Positions 8,279 to 16,453 of a stretch of 40,365 nucleotides of DNA are shown piece after piece. This stretch comes from Nitrosomonas ureae. Lineage in GTDB: Bacteria; Pseudomonadota; Gammaproteobacteria; Burkholderiales; Nitrosomonadaceae. Every line of letters starts with the position of its first letter. Within the stretch, counting starts at the first letter, position 1. The stretch spans positions 1 to 40,365 of the forward strand of contig NZ_FNUX01000028.1 of NCBI RefSeq assembly GCF_900108305.1. The letters are read 5' to 3'. Made by a program: the position numbers and the translations under genes. A model generated the notes under the pieces. That model saw only the letters and a list, made by a program, of their open reading frames with translations. It made no database searches and had not been told where the DNA came from.

Positions 8279-8734
8279 TTAGGCTTCATAGTGCATCAAT
8301 AATTCAAGCGGATAGCGCTTACCGGCAATATGATCATGGATACATTGCATAACCAGGGGGCTGCGATGACGATGAATCATTTGACCCGCTTCATCAGAAT
8401 CAAGCCAAAATGCTCGCAGAATACCTGTATCGAGTTTCCGCTCAGGGTCGTGATGCGTGACGCGTCCACCAAACGCAAACCGGATATAAACAGTGTCCGC
8501 ATGCTGTGAATACCACTGATATATGCCCAACAAATATTCAGGCTCGAAGGTATATGCAGTTTCTTCCAATGTCTCGCGGATTGCTCCTTGGATGATGGAT
8601 TCTCCCGGATCCAAATGCCCCGCGGGTTGATTCAGAAACAATCCGCTATCCGCTTCCGGTTCTTCCTCTACCAGTAAATATTTGCCATTTTGTTCAACAA
8701 CAACTGCAACTGTTACATTAGGTTTCCAAATCAT
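8279..8734 (-). CDS. nudJ: NUDIX hydrolase, NudJ-like phosphatase
   Basis: A 151-residue NUDIX hydrolase. The Nudix box is complete: [22 protein letters not shown], with the metal-binding RExxEE glutamates intact. The N-terminal [21 protein letters not shown] and QPAGHL are typical of NudJ, which dephosphorylates nucleoside di- and triphosphates and thiamin pyrophosphate precursors. Its position immediately upstream of mnmA is the conserved gammaproteobacterial and betaproteobacterial arrangement and supports the name. It probably shares the promoter with mnmA; the 251-bp spacer upstream (8735-8985) is AT-rich and holds that promoter, though no clear elements could be assigned. Confidence 0.85.
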   Translation of the reverse strand: MIWKPNVTVAVVVEQNGKYLLVEEEPEADSGLFLNQPAGHLDPGESIIQGAIRETLEETAYTFEPEYLLGIYQWYSQHADTVYIRFAFGGRVTHHDPERKLDTGILRAFWLDSDEAGQMIHRHRSPLVMQCIHDHIAGKRYPLELLMHYEA

Positions 8735-8985
8735 GATTTCCCAAGTAATAAAAATAAAATGCCATTCAGCAAATCACCGCATAACTATGCGTTAATCTAT
8801 TACCGCATATTATCGCACTGGAGCATCAGGTTTTGTTACGATAAATAAAGATCCTTAGGCATTCTCAATACCATTCATAACGTACTAAGATAATTTATTG
8901 CAACAATTGATTTTGAATAGCGCTTAAAATGGTTAAAAGTTATGTGAAAATTATTACTTCTCTAACTTTCTATCCAATATTACAG

Positions 8986-9237
8986 CTAATGTGGCTTGGT
9001 TTTTATTTCTGGATCATTCTTGCTTGCGCCGCGAATATTCAGAATAGCTAAAGCAATCTGCAGGACTATGAGGGCATAAGCATGGGCATACCAGCTCCAA
9101 ATCACCCAGAGAAAGTTACTAAAAAGTGAACACCAAAAACCGATCATGCGCCTACGTCTGTTTTGAGACGTAATGAGCCAAACGCCCAATACCGTAACAA
9201 TCATCGCAGGCCACTGCAGTTGATGTAGATAATTCAT
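8986..9237 (-). CDS. Small three-helix membrane protein (PnuC-like half?)
   Basis: An 83-residue hydrophobic protein with three predicted membrane helices (about 8-24, 30-48, 50-68) separated by a basic NRRRRM loop, ending in ILNIRGASKND. The pattern LW.IWSWYA...VLQIALAILNIRG recalls the repeat unit of PnuC and other small three-helix transporters and is often annotated only as an inner membrane or amino-acid-transporter-like protein. Function cannot be assigned. It stands alone between nudJ and smbP on the same strand, and no strong ribosome-binding site was found other than an AAGGTTC stretch before the ATG. Confidence 0.65.
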   Translation of the reverse strand: MNYLHQLQWPAMIVTVLGVWLITSQNRRRRMIGFWCSLFSNFLWVIWSWYAHAYALIVLQIALAILNIRGASKNDPEIKTKPH

Positions 9238-9333
9238 AAGAACCTTACGAAACTCTGTTTGTACAAGTGCTATACAATTGATGCTGCGTCAATGGATTTG
9301 AACAATCCATGAGTGTGAACAAGGAAATGCATT

Positions 9334-9380
9334 AGCATAAAAAGACAGTGATTAAGCAAAAAACACTGTCTTTTTATGCT
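9334..9380 (-). terminator. Strong hairpin terminator after smbP-like gene
   Basis: A perfect 17-bp inverted repeat (arms 9334-9350 and 9364-9380, core AAAAAGACAGTG / CACTGTCTTTTT) with a 13-nt loop. It sits 15 bp past the stop of the smbP-like gene. The A/T ends of the arms supply U-rich tracts on both strands, so it may stop transcription in either direction. Confidence 0.8.
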
Positions 9381-9394
9381 ATTAAACAAATAGA

Positions 9395-9730
9395 TTATTT
9401 TGCAGCTTGCTTAAAATGCTCTATAGCATCCGACGCAGCTTTTTTAGCTGCATCCGCTTCACCATCCTTACCTTCATTAACAGCTTCATCTAATGACTTA
9501 ATGCCTTCGCCCAGATGGTTAAGATCAATTTGGCGATCTTTATCGTTTTTTGCGGCATTCGCATGTTTCTTTGCTTCCATTGCATGTTTGGCAACAGTCT
9601 TTCCATCGGCTGATTTAGCCGCGGTTTCAGCATGCTGAATGGCGTGATCCAAATGGCTTGCACCCGCTAACACACTCAACGAAAAAAAAGCCATTATAAT
9701 GAAGCTTGTAAGTAACGTAATAGTTTTCAT
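9395..9730 (-). CDS. smbP: Small metal-binding protein SmbP homologue
   Basis: A 111-residue exported protein: signal peptide up to LSVLAGASH, then a helical His/Ala/Lys-rich body with repeated motifs of the form HAxxAxxxA and KHAxxAKKHAxAA (HLDHAIQHAETAA, KHAMEAKKHANAAK, HLGEGIKSLDEAV, AIEHFKQAAK). This is the pattern of SmbP, the periplasmic copper-binding four-helix protein first isolated from Nitrosomonas europaea. Fewer histidines remain here (about seven in the mature chain) than in the type protein, so metal capacity may be lower. Its role is thought to be copper buffering in cells with copper-rich ammonia-oxidation enzymes. It appears monocistronic, with its own strong terminator. Confidence 0.85.
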   Translation of the reverse strand: MKTITLLTSFIIMAFFSLSVLAGASHLDHAIQHAETAAKSADGKTVAKHAMEAKKHANAAKNDKDRQIDLNHLGEGIKSLDEAVNEGKDGEADAAKKAASDAIEHFKQAAK

Positions 9731-9986
9731 AGAATTTTAACTCCCGTGATAAAAAATATTTAGAGCTAAGTGTTGATAAAAACAACAAACCTGTCTCTCA
9801 TCACTTAATTCTGATGCTGATGATAGAAGCAGGAAACAAAACAATCTGTACGATACCCAACATTGGAAAAATACTTTAAAACTTGAAAATACCGGAAAAA
9901 ACCATATGTTATTATCAGTTTTGTATCAGCGCAGTGTGATATCAATAGCATTTGTTCAAATAAATGTTATACGGAGGATGATAGCG

Positions 9987-10238
9987 ATGATCAAAGAACT
10001 TTCTTTTGATGATAATGATGACGATGACGGATTTTATCCCGTCAACGGTTTGGATGGTGAAGAGGATGCAGTAGCCAATAGCAAAATTCCATCCAGTCAT
10101 TTAGCACAAATTATTGATGAATTTGAGGCTGACAAAGATGACTTTGAAGATAACGAATTCGAAGCTGTCAGAAAAGATTTTGCTGACAGAGACGACAATG
10201 AGGATGACATTACGCTTGATTCGTTAGGGTTGCGATAG
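9987..10238 (+). CDS. Highly acidic small protein of unknown function
   Basis: An 83-residue protein in which about 40 percent of residues are Asp or Glu, beginning MIKELSFDDNDDDD and containing LAQIIDEFEADKDDFEDNEFEAV. No domain is recognised. The frame opens at 9906, but a GGAGG at 9973-9977 points to the ATG at 9987. No signal peptide or membrane segment is seen, so a cytoplasmic protein with a calcium-, polyamine- or nucleic-acid-mimic character is possible; this is only speculation from composition. It is divergent from smbP and followed by a 379-bp spacer. Confidence 0.6.
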   Translation: MIKELSFDDNDDDDGFYPVNGLDGEEDAVANSKIPSSHLAQIIDEFEADKDDFEDNEFEAVRKDFADRDDNEDDITLDSLGLR

Positions 10239-10617
10239 TCTGCTATCACCCCTGCCGACCGTGCACACTACATAGTTCGTGGCGGTACCGTTCTTCAGTC
10301 AAGCTTTATGCGATATCGTGCTTAAACGTTTTGTTGTGTGCGTTACTTCATTTCGTGCAAAGTTTCTTTATTTTTGAACAAAGAACAAGACTGAATTCAA
10401 CGCCTGATTTATTCGTTTTAAAAAATTAAACTGTTTTTGGTGTATATTTACCAACTGGCACACATATTGTGTAGCAGTTTATTTTGTAATTACTATAACG
10501 CTACATAATAAGTTTTATGTATTATCACCAAACGTTCTTTATTTACTGTACAAACCTTTATGAGAAAACAAGCCATTATCCGCGGCTCTCATTAAACAAA
10601 ATACAAGGAGAAGCATC
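10239..10617 (+). other. Intergenic region upstream of a small exported protein
   Basis: No gene is seen. The right half is AT-rich and contains a sigma-54-like element at 10456-10470 (listed separately). A repeat-like GTTTCTTT ... AAAGAAC pair near 10360 may be the terminator of the acidic-protein gene, but lacks a clean T-tract. The last 20 bp hold an AAGGAG ribosome-binding site for the gene at 10618. Confidence 0.5.
10456..10470 (+). promoter_or_regulatory. Candidate sigma-54 promoter
   Basis: TGGCAC, five bases, TTGT: the -24 block is perfect and the spacing correct, but the key -12 GC is GT here. It would start transcription near 10482, giving a 135-nt leader for the exported protein at 10618. 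No activator gene is adjacent. Regard as tentative. Confidence 0.35.
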
Positions 10618-10908
10618 ATGAATAAATTAAAAGCCTTAACCATAGCCATTACCATGGGTACAGTTTGTTACGGAGGAAACGCATTGGCTTTCGATAAATC
10701 TTTTCATCCCAACCATCAATTTGTGGATCAAAACAGCATCGGACCCAATTTTGAGACTGGCTATATTTTAGACAAAGAGAAAGCCGAGCAAACCAAAACG
10801 GCAGAGGAAGAGATGCAACTTCCTTCGGAGGTAGTTCCAAGTGATCCCACGCCCAAGAACTCAAATATCCCTGATGGGGCAGAGCGCAGATTAATTCCGT
10901 CCATATAG
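10618..10908 (+). CDS. Small exported protein of unknown function
   Basis: A 96-residue protein with a clear signal peptide (MNKLKALTIAITMGTVCYGG, cleavage after NALA). The mature part of about 70 residues starts FDKSFHPNHQFVDQNSIGPN and is hydrophilic, with an EKAEQTKTAEEEM helix and a Pro-rich end (SDPTPKNSNIPDGAERRL). No cysteine remains after cleavage and no family is recognised. The start is well supported by AAGGAG nine bases upstream. It is followed by a textbook terminator, so it is a single-gene unit, possibly under the sigma-54-like promoter at 10456. Confidence 0.75.
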   Translation: MNKLKALTIAITMGTVCYGGNALAFDKSFHPNHQFVDQNSIGPNFETGYILDKEKAEQTKTAEEEMQLPSEVVPSDPTPKNSNIPDGAERRLIPSI

Positions 10909-10946
10909 AGCGGATTCGTGCCACTGATTATTTCTGCAGTGCGAAG

Positions 10947-10987
10947 CAAATCTCTTCCAGCAAGTTTCTGTAAGAGATTTGTTTTTT
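10947..10987 (+). terminator. Rho-independent terminator
   Basis: A perfect 10-bp stem (CAAATCTCTT at 10947, AAGAGATTTG at 10972) with a 15-nt loop and six Ts after it, 38 bp downstream of the small exported protein. The convergent hrpA ends at 11042. Confidence 0.85.
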
Positions 10988-11041
10988 AATTCTCCATCTT
11001 TTCACTCCCAGCGACGAAAACCACCCGCAAACTTTGCCGGG

Positions 11042-14000
11042 TCATCGGCGCACACATTCCCAAAGCTTTTGTAGCCGTTTAACAGATACCGGATAGGGCG
11101 TTTTTAGTTCTTGCGCAAACAAGGAAATACGCAACTCTTCGATCTGCCAGCGGAATTCGCTTAGATTTTTATCTGCGCGCTCAATTTCCTGATATTTCTC
11201 CAAGTGTTGCACATATTGTTGCCAAAGTGCATTGACTTCGCGGCTATTGTGCTCATCACGCGCCGGATTTGCGGACAATTTATCAATCCGCAACCCCATG
11301 CCTTTCAGATAACGTGGAATGTGCAGAATATTGCTCCAGGGTGTATTGCTGACAAATCCAGGATAAATCAGATTTTCAAGCTGCACGTTCAATTCGTTTT
11401 TTACTTTATCGATCCGGATTCGGGTGAATTTTTGTAACAGGGTTTGATACTCGCGACCTATCTGCTGCAACAGCCCGGCCAGAGTAATGGAAATTTCCGG
11501 AAAGCGACTCTTGGCGCGCTGTTGTTGTACAATAAATTCTGATTCTGTCCGTGGCAATGGATCATCGCCCAGCAATGCGCGATCTATGATGGCCGTCAGC
11601 ATATCCTGTTTCAGGTCACCCGGATTGATCCGGGTTGTCAACTGCATGCTGATTTCCCTTAATCCCGGCAAACTCTTTTCCAATTGCTTAAGTTGATCTT
11701 TCAGCGCCAAACATAACAATCGTCGAATACCGGAGCGCATCGCAATTTCCGCCGCTTCGCGCGTATCAAACAATCGAATGGCAACACTATCGGCACGATC
11801 AATCAACGCCGGATAACCTGTCAATTGTTGACCCTTGCGCATAAATAATATTTCATCGGGCAAATCGCCAAAATCCCATTGCGTTATCTGTTCACGCTCA
11901 ATAGAAATTTTCTCGCTTTCGTCGTTACGCTTCACAAAGGTCATTTGCGCCGCTTCACCAAGCCGCTTCTGTAATTCTTTGAGATCACGGCTCATGGCCA
12001 ACTCTTGCCCGGCATCATCGATTACGCGAATATTCATCAGCAGATGTGTTGGAATATCGCTGATTTGCCAAACCCCGGGAGGAACGGTCAATGTGGTTTC
12101 CGTTAACACGAATTTCGCTAAGGCCTCCTGTAATGTGAGCACATGCAAAGCGATTGACTGACGTTGCAGAAATTTCGTCACTGATTCCGGAAGTGGCACA
12201 AGAATACGGCGGATATTTTTCGGCAATGCTTTCAAATGCCAGGTAATCTTTTCGCGAATTAAACCGGGTACCAGATAATCCAACTGTTTGCCGTCCAGCC
12301 GGTTTAACAAGGGTAATGACACAGAGACGGTAACACCATCCAATATATGGCCCGGTTCAAAGCGATAGGCCAATGGCAGCACGCTACCATCCGGCGCAGT
12401 CATGCACTCAGGAAATTGCACCTCGGTCACATGATCGGCTTGATGGCGCATGAGTAATTCCCGCTTCAAATAAAGCAGCTGTGCATCCTGCTGCTCGGCT
12501 TGCTTGCGCCATTTTTCAAATCCGGCACCGTTGATTACTTCTTGCGGAATAATGGCATCGAAAAAGGCATAAATCTCCTGCTCATCAACCAGTACGTCTT
12601 GCCTGCGGGTTTTGTGCTCCAATTCTTCAATTTCTTGAATCAATGCCTGATTATGGTGAAAGAAAGATGCCTGCGTAATATATTCACCGGCCACTAACGC
12701 CGAACGGATGAAAATCTCACGCGCTTCCCGTGGATTAATGACACCATAATGTACCGGCCGTTTGGGAACAATAATCAAGCCATATAGCGTGACCTGCTCA
12801 AAGGCCACGACCTGTGCGCGTTTCTTTTCCCAGTGCGGATCAAAATATTGCCGCTTGCACAAACTACCGCCAATTCTCTCCAACCAGGCCGGATCAATTT
12901 TTGCCGCGCAGCGCGCATATAACTTACTGGTCTCGACCAATTCCGCAGCAACGACCCATTTGGTTTTGCCTTTTCTCAACACTGATCCAGGAAAAATAGC
13001 AAACTTGATGCCGCGCGCTCCGAGATACTCGTTATCTTTCCCGGTTCTAAAGCCGATATTACCGAGCAATCCGGCAAGCAGCGCACGATGAATTTCATCA
13101 TAACCCGCGGGTATTTCGTTGGGTCTGAAACCAAACTCCGTCAACAATACATGCAATTGGCCATGAATCTCGCGCCACTCACGCAAACGCCGATAGGATA
13201 AAAAATTTTCCCGGCAATGGGCGATCAGTTTGCGGGTGGATTTTTTATGCTTTAATAATTCATCAAAAAAATCCCAAAGCTTGAGATACGCCAGAAAATC
13301 TGAGCGCTCGTCTTGAAAACGCCGATGCGCCTCATCAGCCGCCACTTGCTGTTCAAACGGCCTATCCCGTGGATCTTGCAGGCTTAATGCCGAAGTAATG
13401 ATCAGTATTTCGCGTAAGCAATTTTCATGCTTGGCCGCTAAAATCATACGCGCGATCTTGGGATCAATCGGGAATTTAGCCAAACGCCAACCAATCGCGG
13501 TCAGCTGTCTTTTTTCATCGACTGCACCCAGTTCCGCCAGTAATTGATACCCATCGGCAATCATGCGTGGCGCAGGCGCTTCGAGAAACGGAAAACTTTC
13601 CACATCGCCAATTTTCAGCGATTTCATGCGCAGAATTACGGCTGCCAGCGAAGAGCGCAGAATTTCCGGATCCGTATAGGGCTTACGTGCTTGATAGTCC
13701 TGCTCGGAATATAAACGAATACAAACACCATTGGCCACCCGGCCGCAGCGCCCCGCCCTTTGATCAGCCGACGCACGGGAAATTTTCTCGACCAGCAATT
13801 GCTCTACTTTATTGCGATAGCTATAGCGATTTACCCGCGCCCACCCGCTATCGATCACGTAATGAATGCCTGGAACCGTCAATGAAGTTTCAGCCACATT
13901 GGTTGCCAGCACGATGCGGCGGCGATTGCTATTCAATTGAAAAACCCGCTCCTGCTCGGCGAACGATAAGCGTGCAAATAAAGGTAAGATTTCTATTCCC

Positions 14001-14800
14001 CTGCGCAAACGTTCAAAGTGATGTTTACGCAACGTTTCCGCCGTCTCACGGATTTCGCGCTCGCCCGGAAGAAAAATCAGAATATCACCCGACCCCAATG
14101 CCATCAATTCATCAACCGCATGAATGATGCCACGCTGCATATCGCTCTCTTCCGCATCATCGGTGTGCAACGGGCGGTATAACATCTCCACCGGATACAG
14201 GCGCCCGGTCACTTCAATGACAGGCGCATCATTAAAATGCTGCGAAAAGCGTTGCGCATCGATCGTAGCGGAAGTGACGATAACCTTGAGATCGGGTCTC
14301 TGGAGCAATAATTGCTTGATAAACCCAAGCAGAAAATCGATATTCAGACTGCGCTCATGCGCCTCATCGATGATCAGCGTATCGTATGCCTGCAACAGCG
14401 GATCACCTTGCGTCTCCGCCAGCAGAATCCCGTCGGTCATCAATTTGATATAACTATCCGGGCTGATCCTGTCCGAAAAACGCACCTTGTAGCCGACCGC
14501 CTGACCCAACGGCCTATCCAGCTCAGCCGCGATACGCGCCGCCACTGTCCTGGCCGCGATGCGGCGCGGCTGCGTATGCCCGATCAAACCATGCACACCG
14601 CGTTTGAGTTCCAGGCAGATTTTGGGAATCTGCGTGGTTTTGCCCGAACCGGTTTCGCCGCAGATGATCACCATCTGATGATGCTCAATCGCCTGCTTGA
14701 TTTCCTCGCGGCGCGCATTCACCGGCAGATCGCCGGCATAGGCCGGGTTAGGAAGCTGCGCAAGCCGCTTTGCGATGACTCCGGGAGCGAATTTTTTCAT
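11042..14800 (-). CDS. hrpA: ATP-dependent RNA helicase HrpA (DEAH box)
   Basis: A 1252-residue DEAH-box helicase of HrpA type and full length. Motif I GETGSGKTT (48-56), motif II DEAH (145-148), SAT (about 176-178), motif V/VI with ATNVAETSLTVPGI and QRAGRCGRV are all present, followed by the helicase-associated HA2 and OB-like regions and the long C-terminal DUF3418 part special to HrpA. In E. coli HrpA works in mRNA processing and in rescuing stalled ribosomes. The start ATG overlaps the TGA of the truncated integrase frame (ATGA), and no Shine-Dalgarno motif is visible before it, so translation may be coupled to that stump. Starting at this ATG gives the family-typical N-terminus (NARREEIKQAIEHHQMVII about 30 residues in). 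Confidence 0.95.
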   Translation of the reverse strand: MKKFAPGVIAKRLAQLPNPAYAGDLPVNARREEIKQAIEHHQMVIICGETGSGKTTQIPKICLELKRGVHGLIGHTQPRRIAARTVAARIAAELDRPLGQAVGYKVRFSDRISPDSYIKLMTDGILLAETQGDPLLQAYDTLIIDEAHERSLNIDFLLGFIKQLLLQRPDLKVIVTSATIDAQRFSQHFNDAPVIEVTGRLYPVEMLYRPLHTDDAEESDMQRGIIHAVDELMALGSGDILIFLPGEREIRETAETLRKHHFERLRRGIEILPLFARLSFAEQERVFQLNSNRRRIVLATNVAETSLTVPGIHYVIDSGWARVNRYSYRNKVEQLLVEKISRASADQRAGRCGRVANGVCIRLYSEQDYQARKPYTDPEILRSSLAAVILRMKSLKIGDVESFPFLEAPAPRMIADGYQLLAELGAVDEKRQLTAIGWRLAKFPIDPKIARMILAAKHENCLREILIITSALSLQDPRDRPFEQQVAADEAHRRFQDERSDFLAYLKLWDFFDELLKHKKSTRKLIAHCRENFLSYRRLREWREIHGQLHVLLTEFGFRPNEIPAGYDEIHRALLAGLLGNIGFRTGKDNEYLGARGIKFAIFPGSVLRKGKTKWVVAAELVETSKLYARCAAKIDPAWLERIGGSLCKRQYFDPHWEKKRAQVVAFEQVTLYGLIIVPKRPVHYGVINPREAREIFIRSALVAGEYITQASFFHHNQALIQEIEELEHKTRRQDVLVDEQEIYAFFDAIIPQEVINGAGFEKWRKQAEQQDAQLLYLKRELLMRHQADHVTEVQFPECMTAPDGSVLPLAYRFEPGHILDGVTVSVSLPLLNRLDGKQLDYLVPGLIREKITWHLKALPKNIRRILVPLPESVTKFLQRQSIALHVLTLQEALAKFVLTETTLTVPPGVWQISDIPTHLLMNIRVIDDAGQELAMSRDLKELQKRLGEAAQMTFVKRNDESEKISIEREQITQWDFGDLPDEILFMRKGQQLTGYPALIDRADSVAIRLFDTREAAEIAMRSGIRRLLCLALKDQLKQLEKSLPGLREISMQLTTRINPGDLKQDMLTAIIDRALLGDDPLPRTESEFIVQQQRAKSRFPEISITLAGLLQQIGREYQTLLQKFTRIRIDKVKNELNVQLENLIYPGFVSNTPWSNILHIPRYLKGMGLRIDKLSANPARDEHNSREVNALWQQYVQHLEKYQEIERADKNLSEFRWQIEELRISLFAQELKTPYPVSVKRLQKLWECVRR

Positions 14801-15015
14801 AATAATGTTGCTGAAGCGGCAACATTGCGCTCAACCGCAAGATATGTCAAAAATGCCTCGACTTCCGGCCCACCTGAATCCTTTGGATGACGCTTGCCAT
14901 GAAACAAAATAAAACACCTCGCCCAATCAACGCAGGAATCCTCGGTACGAATGGAATAATGTCTGACACGAATACACTCATGTACTTGATCCAGTAATTC
15001 AGGTGATTTATTCAT
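14797..15015 (-). pseudogene. intI: Integron integrase IntI, N-terminal stump
   Basis: A 72-residue frame: PELLDQVHECIRVRHYSIRTEDSCVDWARCFILFHGKRHP then EVEAFLTYLAVERNVAAS. This is the SAM-like DNA-binding N-terminus of integron-type tyrosine recombinases (IntI); full enzymes have about 320-340 residues. The catalytic Arg/His/Arg/Tyr domain is entirely absent: after NVAAS the sequence runs SATLL and a TGA that overlaps the hrpA ATG. A deletion thus joined intI codon 68 or so to the hrpA 5' end. Orientation is divergent from the cassette array at 15139 onward, the standard integron layout. The stump cannot recombine DNA but may still be translated and feed ribosomes into hrpA. Confidence 0.85.
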
Positions 15016-15138
15016 CCGTATTTTTTTAGGCTCTAATAAAATAGAGCCGCATTATATCAATATAATTATATTGAATAATAACTTACGAATATTGACTTGG
15101 TAATCCCAATGAATGAAAATGCAGCCTTTCCAATTCTA
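15016..15138. promoter_or_regulatory. Integrase/attI leader with hairpin and 18-bp palindrome
   Basis: This 123-bp spacer between the intI stump and the first cassette should hold the integrase promoter (minus strand), the cassette promoter (plus strand) and the attI site. Visible are a 7-bp hairpin GGCTCTA (15029) / TAGAGCC (15042) and a perfect 18-bp palindrome at 15057-15074 (TCAATATAA and its mirror). The palindrome does not fit the LexA pattern CTGT-N8-ACAG that often controls intI, so another repressor or mere AT-richness is possible. Confidence 0.5.
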
Positions 15139-15145
15139 GTTAGGT
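15139..15145 (+). other. attI core site / first cassette junction
   Basis: GTTAGGT fits the integron core GTTRRRY. Recombination occurs between G and T, so cassette 1 begins at 15140. Its TTAGGT start is the exact complement of the ACCTAA that opens the attC at 15400, as expected for one integrated cassette. Confidence 0.75.
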
Positions 15146-15150
15146 GATGA

Positions 15151-15405
15151 ATGCCGTTGTACACCTATGTCATTTCTTTCAAAGGCTCGACCCATGTTGC
15201 GCAAAGCAGTCACAGCAACTTTTACGGCTTTATTAACTGGATTGAAACTATTCCCAACCTCAGCCCTGCTCTTCGCCAAGAGCTGGCGCACAAAGCGTAT
15301 CGCGGAGAGTTTTCAGCCCTTGAAAACAAAAAGCATGTCTGGAAAAAATCAATTGAATTTAACGGCAACGAGCTCATTGTTCACGCAATTCAGACTCAGA
15401 CCTAA
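15151..15405 (+). CDS. Integron cassette 1 protein, unknown function
   Basis: An 84-residue protein beginning MPLYTYVISFKGSTHVAQSS, with FINWIETIPNLSPALRQELAHKAYRGEF in the middle and a short beta-rich end (ELIVHAIQ). No signal peptide or membrane helix. No family is recognised. The start is six bases after the attI core, and the TAA stop lies inside the opening core of its attC (ACCTAAC), the compact arrangement typical of integron gene cassettes, which often lack their own promoter and ribosome-binding site. It would be expressed, if at all, from a promoter in the integrase/attI leader. Confidence 0.7.
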   Translation: MPLYTYVISFKGSTHVAQSSHSNFYGFINWIETIPNLSPALRQELAHKAYRGEFSALENKKHVWKKSIEFNGNELIVHAIQTQT

Positions 15406-15459
15406 CCCGGCGCTCAAGCCGACCCGCATACTGCGGGCGGCTTACCTAGTCCGTTAGCC
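15400..15459 (+). other. attC site 1 (intact hairpin)
   Basis: A 60-bp site: ACCTAAC opens it and GTTAGCC closes it. Between them AAGCCGACCCGCA pairs with TGCGGGCGGCTT, leaving one unpaired A, the extrahelical base that sets strand choice in attC recognition. The closing core deviates from GTTRRRY at one base. Confidence 0.8.
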
Positions 15460-15506
15460 CGCACCATAACTTTGCCGCGAATTGACGCACCAGAAAAGGA
15501 TTGGCT

Positions 15507-16079
15507 ATGATTTTCTTTACATACCAGATTCAGCAAGGCACTCCCACTCAGTTCGTAGATCATTGGTCGCTTCAATACGACCATTCTGAGGATGCGTTAT
15601 ATGAGCAAAACATTGGAAAGCCACTTTCTGCGGAGAAGGTTAATAGTCTTTTCGTGTGGAAAAATGGATCAAAATTGTCCAGATTAAAAGGGGAATCGAT
15701 CAACAACAATTTCATCAACAAGCTTGCGGCCCTGTCCAAATTGCCATTGGATACAAGTGCGCAAGACTTTCTAACTATATTTCCAAGTGGTGGAGCAATT
15801 TGGCGGGTATTTTGGCTTCATTGCTGGCAACCTGATCGTTTTCCTATCTATGACATGCACGTTCATAGGGCGATGGAGTTCATTGAAAATCAAGACCTTC
15901 TGGAGATTCCTGCCAATGACAATGCAAAGATAGACTGCTATTTACAGCGGTATCTTCCTTTTCATGCTAAATTCAGTGGGGATCAACGCGCAATCGATCG
16001 CGCTTTATGGGCATATGGTAAATTTCTTAAGGGCTATAGGTTCCCATATCCTTCCCATGTTCGTGCAAATTCGGGCTAA
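15507..16079 (+). CDS. Integron cassette 2 protein, unknown (HhH-GPD-like motif)
   Basis: A 190-residue protein starting MIFFTYQIQQGTPTQF; AAGGA lies six bases before this ATG, which is preferred over an in-frame TTG at 15501. The central part contains IWRVFWLHCWQPDRFPIYDMHVHRAM: the P.YD.HV.RAM pattern resembles the conserved helix of HhH-GPD/OGG-fold proteins, but no catalytic Lys/Asp pair can be placed, so no glycosylase activity is claimed. The cassette's 5' end (TTAGCC after 15453) is complementary to the GGCTAA that opens the next attC, and the stop codon lies inside that core, so gene and attC moved as one unit. Soluble protein, no signal peptide. Confidence 0.7.
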   Translation: MIFFTYQIQQGTPTQFVDHWSLQYDHSEDALYEQNIGKPLSAEKVNSLFVWKNGSKLSRLKGESINNNFINKLAALSKLPLDTSAQDFLTIFPSGGAIWRVFWLHCWQPDRFPIYDMHVHRAMEFIENQDLLEIPANDNAKIDCYLQRYLPFHAKFSGDQRAIDRALWAYGKFLKGYRFPYPSHVRANSG

Positions 16080-16130
16080 CATTTCATTCGAGCCGACGCC
16101 TTTCGGCGCGGCTCAATTCAAACGTTAGAC
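16074..16130 (+). other. attC site 2 (intact hairpin)
   Basis: A 57-bp site running from GGCTAAC to GTTAGAC, which fits GTTRRRY exactly. The arms GAGCCGACGCC and GGCGCGGCTC pair around a TTTC loop with a single bulged A, as in attC 1. Confidence 0.85.
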
Positions 16131-16174
16131 TGTACACACCTATGATGCTGGGACGCACTTAAGGAAACCGTTCG

Positions 16175-16453
16175 ATGACTACCTACACATACGAACTGTC
16201 ACTTGACGATTTTGAAATGATCGCATTAATGGCAGCATTAGAAATGTACGAGAAATACTGTTCCGAGCAATTGGTCGATGGCGCCAAAGCTCCATATTTT
16301 GCACATCATAATTCCTTAAGACGCATCCAATCCAAACTCCTGAAAAACACAAGCCAGACAAGCGGAAATAATTTTTTTAATGAATACACGCTATTCAAAA
16401 TTATGTTTTCAAGTGAATACCATATGTCGCCCACTGGAAATACCAAGGGATAA
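16175..16453 (+). CDS. Integron cassette 3 protein, unknown function
   Basis: A 92-residue soluble protein: YTYELSLDDFEMIALMAALEMYEKY, then EQLVDGAKAPYFAHHNSLRRIQSKL and a less ordered tail. Mostly helical by eye; no family recognised. An AAGGA motif about nine bases before the ATG supports the start. It begins 45 bp after the attC 2 core. No attC follows directly: the stop abuts the GTG start region of the NADH dehydrogenase pseudogene, so either its attC was deleted or both genes share one cassette. Confidence 0.6.
   Translation: MTTYTYELSLDDFEMIALMAALEMYEKYCSEQLVDGAKAPYFAHHNSLRRIQSKLLKNTSQTSGNNFFNEYTLFKIMFSSEYHMSPTGNTKG

Noticed and set aside
13567..14127. 186-codon plus-strand frame inside hrpA
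   Set aside because: Lies fully opposite conserved hrpA helicase motifs, with no start signals or recognisable product.
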